Assembly (NCBI RefSeq): GCF_000259075.1
Contig: NZ_AJKI01000002.1
Span: 434,001-498,000 of the forward strand
DNA length: 64,000 nt
Direction: 5' to 3'
Origin: Marinilabilia salmonicolor JCM 21150
GTDB taxonomy: Bacteria; Bacteroidota; Bacteroidia; Bacteroidales; Marinilabiliaceae
Shown in pieces: positions 9,363 through 17,657 of this stretch. The position numbers were made by a program, and so were the translations under genes. Every line of letters starts with the position of its first letter. The stretch's first letter is position 1. A model generated the notes under the pieces. That model saw only the letters and a program-made list of their open reading frames with translations, did not search any database and was not told the DNA's origin.

Positions 9363-10607
9363 TTAATTTCTTAATCCGACGATTGGGGATATTTTGAAAG
9401 CCCTCACAAACGGGTAAAATGAGATGAGCAATGTTAGAATGAAAACCACCAGCATTTGTTCCAGAAACACCCCTACATCCCAGGCAAAGAACATATAGGG
9501 CTCAAAACCGATGTTTTTCATCCATTCGCCTGCCTGCCCGCTGATAGGGACGGGGTGGTTTGCGAACCAGCCAATGACCGGGAGAGAGCCGATAAATCCG
9601 GCAACTACGCCCATAACTCCCATCCAGAGAATCTCCAGCAGCAGCATTAGTGCCAGTTTGGAACGGTACATTCCCACGGCTACCATTACGCTGAGTTCAT
9701 GCTGACGTTCGGCCATCAGCATGACTACCGTGCCCAGAATGCCAAATCCGATGATCAGGTAAAGGATTAATTTCATAATTAAAGCGGTTGCCCGGTCACT
9801 TTCGATTTGCTGAAGGATGGCCGGAAACATCTCCTGCCAGGTGCGTAAAATCTGATCTTGCTCCAGATTTTTTTTGATCTCAGGAATGGCTTTATCGATA
9901 GATTTTTGTGATTTTCCCACCAATGCCAGGGATGTCACACGGTTGGAAGCCTGAAAGAAATATCTTGCTTCGTCAAGGGGAAGATATATCAGTTGTCGGT
10001 TGAGTTCGGGGTTTGGGTGGCTGAACAAACCGGCGACCGGATATTTCCCGAATGCGCTCACTCCGTGTAGCCCCTGGCTGATCATGACCAGTGTGTCCCC
10101 GGGCGAAATGCCCAGATTTTCTGCCAGTTCTTTACCTGCCAGCAATCGGGACGGACCATCGAAATAAGTTCCCTCAACTATTTTGTCTGAGAGTCCGGTC
10201 ATCTGATCTTCCTGATCCGGATTGACTCCCAGAACCAGAATCCCTTCAGTTTGATTGCCCGACGATGCCAGAGCGAAACTTTCCAATCGAGGTACCACCA
10301 TATTGATGCCTTCTGTGTTGTTCAGTCTTTTTACCAGCGAGTCGGACGCAATAAATGAATTGTTGATGGATTGATTGTCGGGATAGTCCTTTTGCTGAAT
10401 CTGGGCATGTCCGGCATAGAAGCGTGCCACATTTTCAATCATTTTTTGATAGGAGCCTTCCTGCATTGATCCCATAAGGGCCGAAAAGATAACCCCGAAA
10501 AAAATGGACGAGACAGTAATCAGCGTTCGTTTCCTGTTGCGCCAAAGATTACGCCAGGCAATTTTGACAATGCTTTTAAATCCGCCTGATGATATATGGG
10601 TGGTCAT
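9363..10607 (-). CDS. FtsX/MacB-type ABC permease (first of two)
   Basis: 414-residue inner-membrane permease with the same plan as its neighbour: an N-terminal helix after KIAWRNLWRNRKRTLITVSS, a periplasmic domain of about 220 residues, and three C-terminal helices with GFGILGTVVMLMAERQHELS and a closing FYPFVRAFKISPIVGLRN. The two permeases are clearly homologous yet diverged, as LolC and LolE are. It lies 61 bases upstream of the second permease and 75 bases downstream of the LolA-like gene. The 75-base gap holds a short degenerate direct-repeat-like tract and no gene. Confidence 0.9.
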   Translation of the reverse strand: MTTHISSGGFKSIVKIAWRNLWRNRKRTLITVSSIFFGVIFSALMGSMQEGSYQKMIENVARFYAGHAQIQQKDYPDNQSINNSFIASDSLVKRLNNTEGINMVVPRLESFALASSGNQTEGILVLGVNPDQEDQMTGLSDKIVEGTYFDGPSRLLAGKELAENLGISPGDTLVMISQGLHGVSAFGKYPVAGLFSHPNPELNRQLIYLPLDEARYFFQASNRVTSLALVGKSQKSIDKAIPEIKKNLEQDQILRTWQEMFPAILQQIESDRATALIMKLILYLIIGFGILGTVVMLMAERQHELSVMVAVGMYRSKLALMLLLEILWMGVMGVVAGFIGSLPVIGWFANHPVPISGQAGEWMKNIGFEPYMFFAWDVGVFLEQMLVVFILTLLISFYPFVRAFKISPIVGLRN

Positions 10608-10682
10608 GGTGTGTTTTTTTGTTGCCTAATGTTTTTTAAACCTTAAGAGCTGCAAGCTAAGAGTTATCAGCTACCAGCATCT

Positions 10683-11465
10683 TTATCGCATCTGTTTCAT
10701 GTTCTGAATAGAAAAGAAACTTTCTTCCATATTGGCACCAAAATTTATTTTCTCAAATTTCATGATGGTCTTGTGTCCTTCCTCGTTTGCCGGAATTACC
10801 GTATAACGGGTAGGGATGGTACGGTCTCCCACATCTTCTATTTCATCCAGAATCTCTTCATTCACCAATTCATGCGCTTCATCGTAATATTCGTTGCGTA
10901 GATTCAGATAATCTTTTGTTGAAATCCAGGTAATTACCTTTCCCCAAACGACGGGAGCTTCCTCGTGGGGAATCATTTCAATGACATAACACTCCCGGTC
11001 GCGCAACGTTTCTGTTCGCAGTATTTTATGGTCATAATCTTTTACAATAGAAGCGGCATTCACCAGGTCGTCGTTGGTCAGGTCGGAGCCCATCCATGAT
11101 TGCATCATCATGCTGGGTGGAATTTTTATCATCCGGTCGATGGCCGGCACATAATTCCACATTTCCCGACTTCGTTTGAGAAATCGTTGTCCTTTTTCCC
11201 GTTGCGGGAAGGTGATGTAAATCAATGAATAATTATCTCCTTTGGCCCATGCATTGAAGCGAAGTGTCCGTGACCAGGAGGGGCGTATAATTTGCATTTC
11301 CATTTCCGCATAACTGCTTTCCCCCCGCAGAAGATTATCTGCTTTTTCAACAATTTCTTTCGCAGTTGGCTGCTGAGCGTGAATCGAAAAAACGGACAGA
11401 AAACCAATGGTGAAAAGCAGAAGTATTTTTTGCCGGGTCTTTTTTTGTGTATTCATTCTTTTCAT
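10683..11465 (-). CDS. LolA-like outer-membrane lipoprotein-sorting family protein
   Basis: Periplasmic protein of about 261 residues with a signal peptide (KILLLFTIGFLSVFSIHAQ). The mature part resembles the LolA-like sorting family (PF17131 type): MQIIRPSWSRTLRFNAW, FPQREKGQRFLKRSREMWNY, MMQSWMGSDLTNDDLV, and a C-terminal half of long strands that would form the open half-barrel holding a lipid. In LolA-type proteins this cavity carries acyl chains from an ABC complex to the outer membrane. I place the start at MKRMNTQKK, because the upstream in-frame ATG would overlap the TetR gene and add 14 polar residues before the signal peptide. It is the second gene of the operon. Confidence 0.85.
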   Translation of the reverse strand: MKRMNTQKKTRQKILLLFTIGFLSVFSIHAQQPTAKEIVEKADNLLRGESSYAEMEMQIIRPSWSRTLRFNAWAKGDNYSLIYITFPQREKGQRFLKRSREMWNYVPAIDRMIKIPPSMMMQSWMGSDLTNDDLVNAASIVKDYDHKILRTETLRDRECYVIEMIPHEEAPVVWGKVITWISTKDYLNLRNEYYDEAHELVNEEILDEIEDVGDRTIPTRYTVIPANEEGHKTIMKFEKINFGANMEESFFSIQNMKQMR

Positions 11466-11493
11466 GTTATGGGTTATTTGTTTTGAATCTGAG

Positions 11494-12078
11494 TTAGGAG
11501 CTGACATTCCGGTTCATTCTTCCCTGATAGTAATTGATGATTTTTCCTTCTATCTGGTCAATGGGGAAATTTTTCGGATCTATTGCATAATGAATTCCAA
11601 TTCCATCCAGCATGGCCAGGAAAAAACGTACCTCAGCATACCCATCGGGAATTCCTTCTTTTTGAAAAAATGTTGCCAGTTTTTCCATGTATGGGGACAT
11701 TTGTTGCATTATTTCGGCTTTGAAAAGGTCAAAAACCGCCGGTTGTGACACCATGGAGAAATAGAGACTTAAAAACTGGGGGTTGTCTACAATCCATTTT
11801 CTGCTTTTGTGAATGACCCCAAAGAACTCATCCTGTGTCACGATGCCGTCATGGTTTGGGTCTATCATATCTGCCAGTTCCATTAAAGTTTCAAAAACCA
11901 GTGAGCGCAAAAGATGCTCTTTGCTTTCGAAATAATTAAAAAGCGTTCCTTTAGCAATGCCTGCTGCTTTGGCTATTTCTGCTGTTGTGGTGGTATGATA
12001 ACCTTTGGTGGCAAAAAGTGCCAGTGATTTCTCCAGGATCTCTGTGCGCCTGGTAGTTTTGTTGTTTCGTTTTCCCAT
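11494..12078 (-). CDS. TetR-family regulator of the export operon
   Basis: 194-residue repressor-type protein. The N-terminal helix-turn-helix (about 10-55) has the canonical pattern ILEKSLALFATKGYHTTTTA, EIAKAAGIAKGTLFNYFESKEHLL. The C-terminal ligand-binding domain is diverged, as usual. It is the first gene of the operon that continues with the LolA-like, two permease, ATPase and barrel genes. A perfect palindrome lies 12 bases upstream of its start and overlaps the predicted -7 box, so autorepression of the whole operon is likely. The inducer is unknown; TetR proteins over efflux or envelope genes often sense hydrophobic compounds. Confidence 0.93.
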   Translation of the reverse strand: MGKRNNKTTRRTEILEKSLALFATKGYHTTTTAEIAKAAGIAKGTLFNYFESKEHLLRSLVFETLMELADMIDPNHDGIVTQDEFFGVIHKSRKWIVDNPQFLSLYFSMVSQPAVFDLFKAEIMQQMSPYMEKLATFFQKEGIPDGYAEVRFFLAMLDGIGIHYAIDPKNFPIDQIEGKIINYYQGRMNRNVSS

Positions 12079-12090
12079 TTTTTATAAATG

Positions 12091-12114
12091 ATTTGACTGA
12101 CCGGTCAGTCAAAT
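12091..12114. promoter_or_regulatory. Perfect 24-bp palindrome, predicted TetR operator
   Basis: Two perfect half-sites ATTTGACTGACC are arranged head to head without a spacer, starting 12 bases before the TetR gene. The core TGACTGACCGGTCAGTCA is typical of TetR-family operators. It overlaps the outer edge of the predicted -7 box, so bound repressor would block initiation. Confidence 0.85.
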
Positions 12115-12117
12115 GTA
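12110..12117 (-). promoter_or_regulatory. Predicted -7 box of the TetR/export operon
   Basis: On the minus strand TACATTTG matches TAnnTTTG, with a TTG about 22 bases upstream that could serve as the -33 element. It partly overlaps the operator palindrome. Confidence 0.55.
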
Positions 12118-12292
12118 ATAATCTATTTTCTGTTTGTCAAGAAAACTGATCCTGTGGTCCATTAACTTCGTCGATTTTCGATTCATAAGTTTTCGGAATG
12201 AGATGTTCAAATGCTAATAAATGTTTGCAATTGCAAAGAGCATGGATGTGGGAAATAATCAATTATTTTCAAATCCATTTCATTGGGGACGG

Positions 12293-12327
12293 ATTTATTC
12301 CGCCGATAGTTGAGTATCGGAATAAAT
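12293..12327. repeat. Inverted repeat in the intergenic region
   Basis: ATTTATTCCG and CGGAATAAAT form a 10-bp perfect stem. Alternatively, the inner CCGATA/TATCGG can pair with a three-base bulge. No T-tract follows on either strand. It lies between the TetR promoter and the M16 terminator. The rest of the 12.1-12.5 kb gap shows nothing else recognisable. Confidence 0.4.
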
Positions 12328-12420
12328 TATTGCCTTTAGTTTAAAATTACGTGTGTTTTTCGAGCTTGCTTTGGGCGCGGCCTTCGCAATGAACGCGACT
12401 TTGCAGGTTGGAGGGCAGGA

Positions 12421-12462
12421 AAAAACAATGCCCGAAACGACGGTTTTCCGTTTCGGGCATTG
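12421..12462 (-). terminator. Intrinsic terminator of the M16 protease operon
   Basis: A 14-bp perfect stem (CAATGCCCGAAACG at 12426-12439, complement at 12449-12462) with a 9-base loop. On the minus strand it is followed by a T-run (12421-12425). It lies 44 bases past the stop of the second protease gene. Confidence 0.85.
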
Positions 12463-12505
12463 CGGTTAAAAAAAGGAAATAGAAAAGGATTCAATCATTC
12501 GGTGT

Positions 12506-14569
12506 TCAGTTTATTTCAAATTTACTGTCATCTATTCCTTTGTTCACAGCAATTTCTTTTACTTCAACGTCAAACGACTGGGGACCAACCTTCTGTTTCA
12601 TGGACATGGGGAAAAGTATTCCGTTCACATCAGTGTAGTTGTCGAAAGTAGTGGAAACCGCTCCCTGAGGTGTCTCAGAAACTTCTTTGTACTTCAGGCC
12701 GTCTTCCACACCATAGAACGCGGTTGTCGAGGTACCGGATGGTTTTGAAACAATCACTTTGTAAGTCTCTTTGCCGTTAACCTCTTCCACCCCTTCAAGT
12801 TTGAGTTCTGTGCCATCTTTTGAAAACATCAGTTCAGGGAAAATAGTGGCACTTTCCTGCATCTTTTTCAACATCTCGCCCTCCAGATTTTGTTCTCCCA
12901 TTGGCGTTTTCATTTTCCCTTGATCGCCATTGAGAACCTGCATGGAGACAACATTTCCATTCATGGAAGTGGACTGATAAAATTTACCGGGTTTTTTTTG
13001 CAACATTTCGATGCTGATGCCCATTCCCTGAACAGACATGGTCATTGTCATCTTCAGGTCGTTTACCGACGCTAATTTTTCGCTGCCTCCGATGGCCTGA
13101 ATGTAATCAGCAAGGATTCCGGTTGCCGACACATTTGCATCAGCAGCTTTTTTCTCCACCACATTCCCGTAATAGTTGTATTGAGTTACTTTCTGTGAGG
13201 GACTGAAAGCTTTCATTTTGTCTGTAATGTCGGAGGCATTGCCTACAGCCAGGATAACAGCATTTTCCGGTTTTAAATATTTTTGAGCTGCATTGAGCAC
13301 GTCTTCTTTGGTTACTTCAGCAATTCTTTGGAGGTAGGTCTCATAGTAATCCTTAGGTAAATCGTATCGTTCAATGTTCAGCGCAAAACGAGCCACCGTT
13401 TGGGGATCTTCCAAGGCACGTCCAAAGGTTCCGGTTATGGAATTTTTCACGAGTTGCAACTCCTCATCAGAAACAGGTTCGGTTCGGATGCGTTTCATTT
13501 CATCGAGAATCTCTGTCAGTGCACTGTCGGTAACCGAAGTTCTTACCTGGGCACTGGCCTTGAAAGAGCCCACTCTTTCGTCAGAGTTCAGGCTGGAACC
13601 GGCACCATAGGTGTAAGCCTTGTCTTCACGGAGGTTTTGGAAAAGACGGGCATTGAAGGATCCACCACCCAGAATACTGTTCATGACCTGCGCACGCGGA
13701 ATATCAGGATGTCCGGGAGTCAGATTTACTTCATGGGCTACCACAATGGTAGATTGATTGGCTCCTTCTTTATTGGAAATGGCAACCACCGGTTCTTTCT
13801 TTGCCTCAGGATAGGGGAAGATGTTCTGAGGAACAGCGGCCTTTTCCCAATCACCAAAGTATTTTTTGGTCTGTTTTTTTGCTTCTTTAGCATTGATGTC
13901 GCCAACAATCACAAGGTAGGCGGTGTTGGGTCTGAAATAGCTTTTGTAATAGTTGCGGCAGTCTTCAGCACTTATGTTGTCGAGGGTTTCTTCCGAAACG
14001 ATTTCCCCGTAAGGATCGTTCTGTCCGTAAATAAGCTTCCCAGCTATGTTTTGAGCAATAACGGAAGGCTCTTCCTTGTTGGCCTGAATGCCCGTTTTGT
14101 ACTGGGTAATTTGTTTTTTTAGCTCATCTTCCGGAAATGAAGGGTTCAGCAGAATGTCTGACATAATATCCAGTAATTCGTCACTGTGTTTCGTCAGAGA
14201 ACTGGCATAAATGCCTTTTTTCCCGGTTGAGAGGGTTGCGCCAATGAAATCCACAGCTTCGTCAATTTCAGCCTTGGTTCTGTTGGAAGTACCACTGCGG
14301 AGCATGCTCCCGGCAAGCTCGATGTATCCTGCCAGATTTCCTTCTGCAGGCAGGGTTACATCCAGAGAGAGAGAGTAGGAAACCACCGGAACTTTGTTGT
14401 TTTCCACCACAATGACCGTGAGTCCGTTGGGGAGGGTAAATTTGTCATAGTCTCCGATTTGTACTTCCGGGGCCGGGCCCGGCGAAGGAGGGGTTGAACG
14501 GTCAAGTTGGGCACTAACGATGCCAGTTACCAGAGTCAGTAGGGTAATTATAGAGAATATTCGCTTCAT
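12506..14569 (-). CDS. M16 peptidase-family protein, inactive-type subunit with extra C-terminal domain
   Basis: 687-residue exported protein (signal peptide MKRIFSIITLLTLVTGIVSA). Residues of about 40-460 are two M16 (pitrilysin/insulinase) domains. At the position where active members carry HxxEH this one reads YIELAGSMLRSGTSNRTKAE, so the zinc-binding residues are missing. Such subunits pair with an active partner, as in the mitochondrial processing peptidase and bacterial heterodimeric M16B enzymes. Residues of about 480-687 form an additional domain of beta strands (TMSVQGMGISIEMLQKKPGK, FDNYTDVNGILFPMSMKQKV) that resembles LolA-like/lipoprotein-sorting folds. The catalytic partner lies 81 bases upstream. 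Confidence 0.88.
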   Translation of the reverse strand: MKRIFSIITLLTLVTGIVSAQLDRSTPPSPGPAPEVQIGDYDKFTLPNGLTVIVVENNKVPVVSYSLSLDVTLPAEGNLAGYIELAGSMLRSGTSNRTKAEIDEAVDFIGATLSTGKKGIYASSLTKHSDELLDIMSDILLNPSFPEDELKKQITQYKTGIQANKEEPSVIAQNIAGKLIYGQNDPYGEIVSEETLDNISAEDCRNYYKSYFRPNTAYLVIVGDINAKEAKKQTKKYFGDWEKAAVPQNIFPYPEAKKEPVVAISNKEGANQSTIVVAHEVNLTPGHPDIPRAQVMNSILGGGSFNARLFQNLREDKAYTYGAGSSLNSDERVGSFKASAQVRTSVTDSALTEILDEMKRIRTEPVSDEELQLVKNSITGTFGRALEDPQTVARFALNIERYDLPKDYYETYLQRIAEVTKEDVLNAAQKYLKPENAVILAVGNASDITDKMKAFSPSQKVTQYNYYGNVVEKKAADANVSATGILADYIQAIGGSEKLASVNDLKMTMTMSVQGMGISIEMLQKKPGKFYQSTSMNGNVVSMQVLNGDQGKMKTPMGEQNLEGEMLKKMQESATIFPELMFSKDGTELKLEGVEEVNGKETYKVIVSKPSGTSTTAFYGVEDGLKYKEVSETPQGAVSTTFDNYTDVNGILFPMSMKQKVGPQSFDVEVKEIAVNKGIDDSKFEIN

Positions 14570-14650
14570 TTTATTATGTGTTTTTGAGTTTTGTCAACAT
14601 TTTCAAGAGGTTCAAAAGGCTTTTCTGAAACTCGAATCCTGTTGAGCAGG

Positions 14651-15973
14651 TTATTGTTGGTTTTTGGGCAGATAGAACAACACTACCCTGTTGTCTTTGG
14701 TGAAATATTTTTGAGCTGCCCGTTGAATATCTTCCCGGGTAACAGCCAGATAATTATCAATTTCGGTGTTGATTAGGTCAGCATTGCCAAAGAATGTATG
14801 ATATCTTGCCAGGTTATTGGCTCTGGTGGCGATGCGTGTGTTACCGGTAACAAAGTCACTTTCTATCTGGTTTTTGAGTTTTTGAAACTCTTTTTCGCCG
14901 ATGAGGTTGTTTTTTACTTCCTCGATCTCTGTCTCCATTGCGGTTTCCAGGACTTTAAGGTCTTTGCCCATATTGGGAAAGGCCATAACAATGTTCACAC
15001 TGGGATCTCGGAAAGGTAGCGGAAAGGAGTTGATCTGAAGAGCAATTTGCTGGTTGTCCACCAGTGCTTTTTTCAAACGAGAGCTTTCGCCGTCAGAGAG
15101 CAGGGTGTTCAGCATTTCCAGCGCATAGTAATCGGGAGTATTCAAAGCCGGGGTCCGATAAGCATGAATAAGCAGAGGCAATTGAATATTGTCAAAAATA
15201 GTATCCCGAACTTCGCCGCCAAGCGGAGGCTCAACGATGTCTGGTCTGTAAATCTCTTTTTCTCCTGCCGGGATAGAGCCAAAGTATTTTTCCACTTTAG
15301 CTTTTGCATCTTCGGTATTTATGTCACCTGCAATGACCAGCACTGCATTGTTGGGCACATAGAATTCATCATAGAATGACCGAAACTCTTCGTCTTTTGC
15401 AGCCCGGATGTGGTCAGGGTCTCCAATGGTTGTCCATCTGTAAGGATGTTCTTTAAAGGCCCGTTTCATGGTTTCGGTAAGCAATGAGCCATAAGGCGTG
15501 TTGTCGTACCGTTGTTTTTTCTCTTCGATGACGACCCCTTTTTGTGTCTGAATACCCATACTGTCCACTTTGGCGTGGAGCATTCTTTCCGATTCGAGCC
15601 AAAGCCCCATTTCCAGTTGGTTGGAGGGCATTATTTCATAATAATACGTGCGGTCAGCGGTGGTGTTTGCATTAAGCGTGCCACCCGCTTTTTCAACATA
15701 TTTGGAATATTCACCTCTGGGAATGTTTTCGGTTCCTTCAAACATCAAATGTTCAAAGAAGTGTGCGAATCCTGTGCGGTCGGGTTGTTCGTTTTTGGAG
15801 CCCACATGATACATAACGGAAACTGCCACGATAGGCGTAGAGTTGTCCTGATGCAGAATTACATGCAGCCCATTGTCGAGCTGATACTCCGTGAATTCAA
15901 TTTCTCCCTGCCCGGCAAATGCCAGGTTGCCCGTCAGGATTAGGGCGAACAGGGTTAGCAAGGTTTTCTTCAT
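14651..15973 (-). CDS. M16 zinc peptidase, catalytic subunit
   Basis: Exported zinc protease of about 440 residues with signal peptide MKKTLLTLFALILTGNLAFA; a second ATG three codons upstream is possible. The inverted zinc motif HxxEH is intact in FAHFFEHLMFEGT (about residues 70-75), and the distal Glu lies in the downstream NTTADRTYYYEI region that M16 enzymes use. Its length matches the two-domain M16B class. It is followed by the inactive partner gene, and the pair probably forms the working heterodimer in the periplasm. The substrate is unknown; degradation of small or misfolded peptides is the usual role. Confidence 0.92.
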   Translation of the reverse strand: MKKTLLTLFALILTGNLAFAGQGEIEFTEYQLDNGLHVILHQDNSTPIVAVSVMYHVGSKNEQPDRTGFAHFFEHLMFEGTENIPRGEYSKYVEKAGGTLNANTTADRTYYYEIMPSNQLEMGLWLESERMLHAKVDSMGIQTQKGVVIEEKKQRYDNTPYGSLLTETMKRAFKEHPYRWTTIGDPDHIRAAKDEEFRSFYDEFYVPNNAVLVIAGDINTEDAKAKVEKYFGSIPAGEKEIYRPDIVEPPLGGEVRDTIFDNIQLPLLIHAYRTPALNTPDYYALEMLNTLLSDGESSRLKKALVDNQQIALQINSFPLPFRDPSVNIVMAFPNMGKDLKVLETAMETEIEEVKNNLIGEKEFQKLKNQIESDFVTGNTRIATRANNLARYHTFFGNADLINTEIDNYLAVTREDIQRAAQKYFTKDNRVVLFYLPKNQQ

Positions 15974-15982
15974 TTTTGTCAT

Positions 15983-16442
15983 ACTTTAAATTATTTATTT
16001 TTAAGGGTTTGGTGCGATGAAACGAGCATGAATTTTGAAGTGTTAAAGTATCAAAAGAGCATGAACAAAAATGGCTATCGCCGATCTTCAATTCATCATG
16101 AGTTTCATTCGGCCAATTAATTAACCATATGTTGTATGAATGAATGTTCAGGTGCAAATAGCAGCTGAAAGATAGTTTTAAATTCGTATTTTTTAAAAGG
16201 TTTTTCTTTCAAATTGCAGGCCAAAAAATTTAAGCGGGTGATTTTTAGCAGGTAGTAAGAATGCTTTTATTTCTGCCATTCGCTTGATTCGCACGCTGGT
16301 GAACACTTCGGTGTTCGTTTTCGTACAGGCTGAAGCCTCTTCAAAAAATGACTTTATTTTCTACCTTTGCACAAGTATAAAAAAAGCGCACGGTTTTTGA
16401 AGATGGTTTTGATGAATTGCGGCAGTTTTATGCCTAAAATTA
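15983..16442. other. Divergent intergenic region between M16 operon and DUF6452 gene
   Basis: No credible gene. It holds the predicted promoter of the DUF6452 gene and a short hairpin, GAACAC-TTCG-GTGTTC (16301-16316), with the very stable C(UUCG)G loop in plus-strand RNA, followed by GTTTTCG. No gene ends just before that hairpin, so its role is unclear. Confidence 0.5.
16362..16369 (+). promoter_or_regulatory. Predicted -7 box for the DUF6452-DUF6048 pair
   Basis: TACCTTTG fits TAnnTTTG and would give a leader of about 75 bases before the DUF6452 start. No clear -33 element is seen. Confidence 0.5.
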
Positions 16443-16454
16443 ATGATTTTACAC

Positions 16455-16925
16455 ATGAAGTTTTTATCAGGCTTATCGGCTCTTTGTTTAATAGTTTTGC
16501 TGCTTTCGCCCGGATGTGAGGGAGAAGAAGCATGTCTTTCCAATCAGCATGCGGTTCAGGCTCGTCTTTACTCTGCCTGGTCATCATCAGATAAGGACAG
16601 TGTTCTGGAGAATGTTTCTTTAATCGGGATGGACATGGACGACAGTATATACCGTGAACAGAAACTATCAGAACTTTTTATGCCGTTGAATTTTGACAAC
16701 GATACATCTGTTTTTGTTTTGGGTGTATCCGAAACGCTGAAAGACACATTATCGGTGGTTTACAGCAAAGAGCTTGATTTTATCTCTCGTGATTGCGGAT
16801 ATATTTTCACTTTCGAATTAGATACTATTCTGCACTCAAGGTCGTTTATTGATTCGGTTTCAATTGCTTATCCAACTGTAAAATATGGTGAATCAACAGC
16901 AAATATTAAACTTTATATTTATTAG
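16455..16925 (+). CDS. DUF6452 family lipoprotein
   Basis: About 156 residues, starting at MKFLSGLSALCLIVLLLSPGC, which reads as a lipoprotein signal with Cys in the SPGC lipobox. An ATG four codons upstream is an alternative. The mature part has cysteines in EEACLSN and SRDCGYIFTF, matching the DUF6452 pattern known from Bacteroidota. The function is unknown. The gene overlaps the following DUF6048 gene by 41 bases, a pairing I recall as conserved in the phylum, which suggests joint function in the envelope. Confidence 0.78.
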   Translation: MKFLSGLSALCLIVLLLSPGCEGEEACLSNQHAVQARLYSAWSSSDKDSVLENVSLIGMDMDDSIYREQKLSELFMPLNFDNDTSVFVLGVSETLKDTLSVVYSKELDFISRDCGYIFTFELDTILHSRSFIDSVSIAYPTVKYGESTANIKLYIY

Positions 16926-17589
16926 CTTTTTTTTGTTTCCCGGCCTGGTACTGGGGCAGAGTTCCAAAAAAGCTGATGATCTCATTGAAAAACAACAGGT
17001 TCAGGGCATTACTTTGGGGATAAACCTTGAGGGCCCCATCGGACGTTTTTTTGATACCGACAGGTCGGCCTTCTCTGCTGTTACACATATCAATTTGTCC
17101 CCCGGGTGGTTTTTCAGGGGAGAGGCAGGATTTGAGAATCTGGTTTTTTCAGATGAGAATTCAGAAGAGCGTAACTTCAGATATGAAAGCAACGGCTCCT
17201 TTGTGAAAGCAGGCTTGCTTTATGATTTCTTTTCTGTGGATGAGGTTGGAAATAACGACAATATTTTTGTGGGACTTAATTATGGATTTGCTTTCCAGGA
17301 ACACCGCTCAGGTGGTTATACCATTGAAAATGATTATTGGGGTGATTTTCATGGTTCCGAATCGGCTTACCTGATGAATACACATTGGCTTGAAGTATCT
17401 GCCGGTCCACGAACAGAGCTTTTTAAGAATTTCTATATGGGATGGACCGTTAATTTGAAGGTGAAAATTCTTCAGGATAATGCACGAGAACTTCAGCCCT
17501 ATTCTGTGCCCGGATTTGGCAATGGGGATAATACGGTGAATGTCGGGTTCTCTTATGTTTTGGAATACATGATTCCCTGGAAAAAATAA
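16885..17589 (+). CDS. DUF6048 family outer-membrane protein
   Basis: 234 residues with a signal peptide (ILNFIFISFFLFPGLVLGQ) and a body of amphipathic strands rich in aromatic residues (INLSPGWFFRGEAGFENLVF, NIFVGLNYGFAFQEHRSGGY, WLEVSAGPRTELFKNFYMGW). This is a small outer-membrane barrel of the DUF6048 family. The start overlaps the end of the DUF6452 lipoprotein gene, implying translational coupling. The lipoprotein and barrel probably work together; no substrate can be inferred. Confidence 0.78.
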   Translation: MVNQQQILNFIFISFFLFPGLVLGQSSKKADDLIEKQQVQGITLGINLEGPIGRFFDTDRSAFSAVTHINLSPGWFFRGEAGFENLVFSDENSEERNFRYESNGSFVKAGLLYDFFSVDEVGNNDNIFVGLNYGFAFQEHRSGGYTIENDYWGDFHGSESAYLMNTHWLEVSAGPRTELFKNFYMGWTVNLKVKILQDNARELQPYSVPGFGNGDNTVNVGFSYVLEYMIPWKK

Positions 17590-17657
17590 CTCCCTTTAAA
17601 CGGAGAACGATGGTCCAAATTTTCTTTAATCTTGTCACAGTCTGTAGAAAATAAAAA

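Noticed and set aside
1341-10680. Short similar tracts of the type GAGCTAACAGCT / GAGTTATCAGCTACC near 1370 and 10650, and 46830.
   Set aside because: Degenerate, 20-30 bases, no inverted ends and no conserved core; too weak to call a repeat family.
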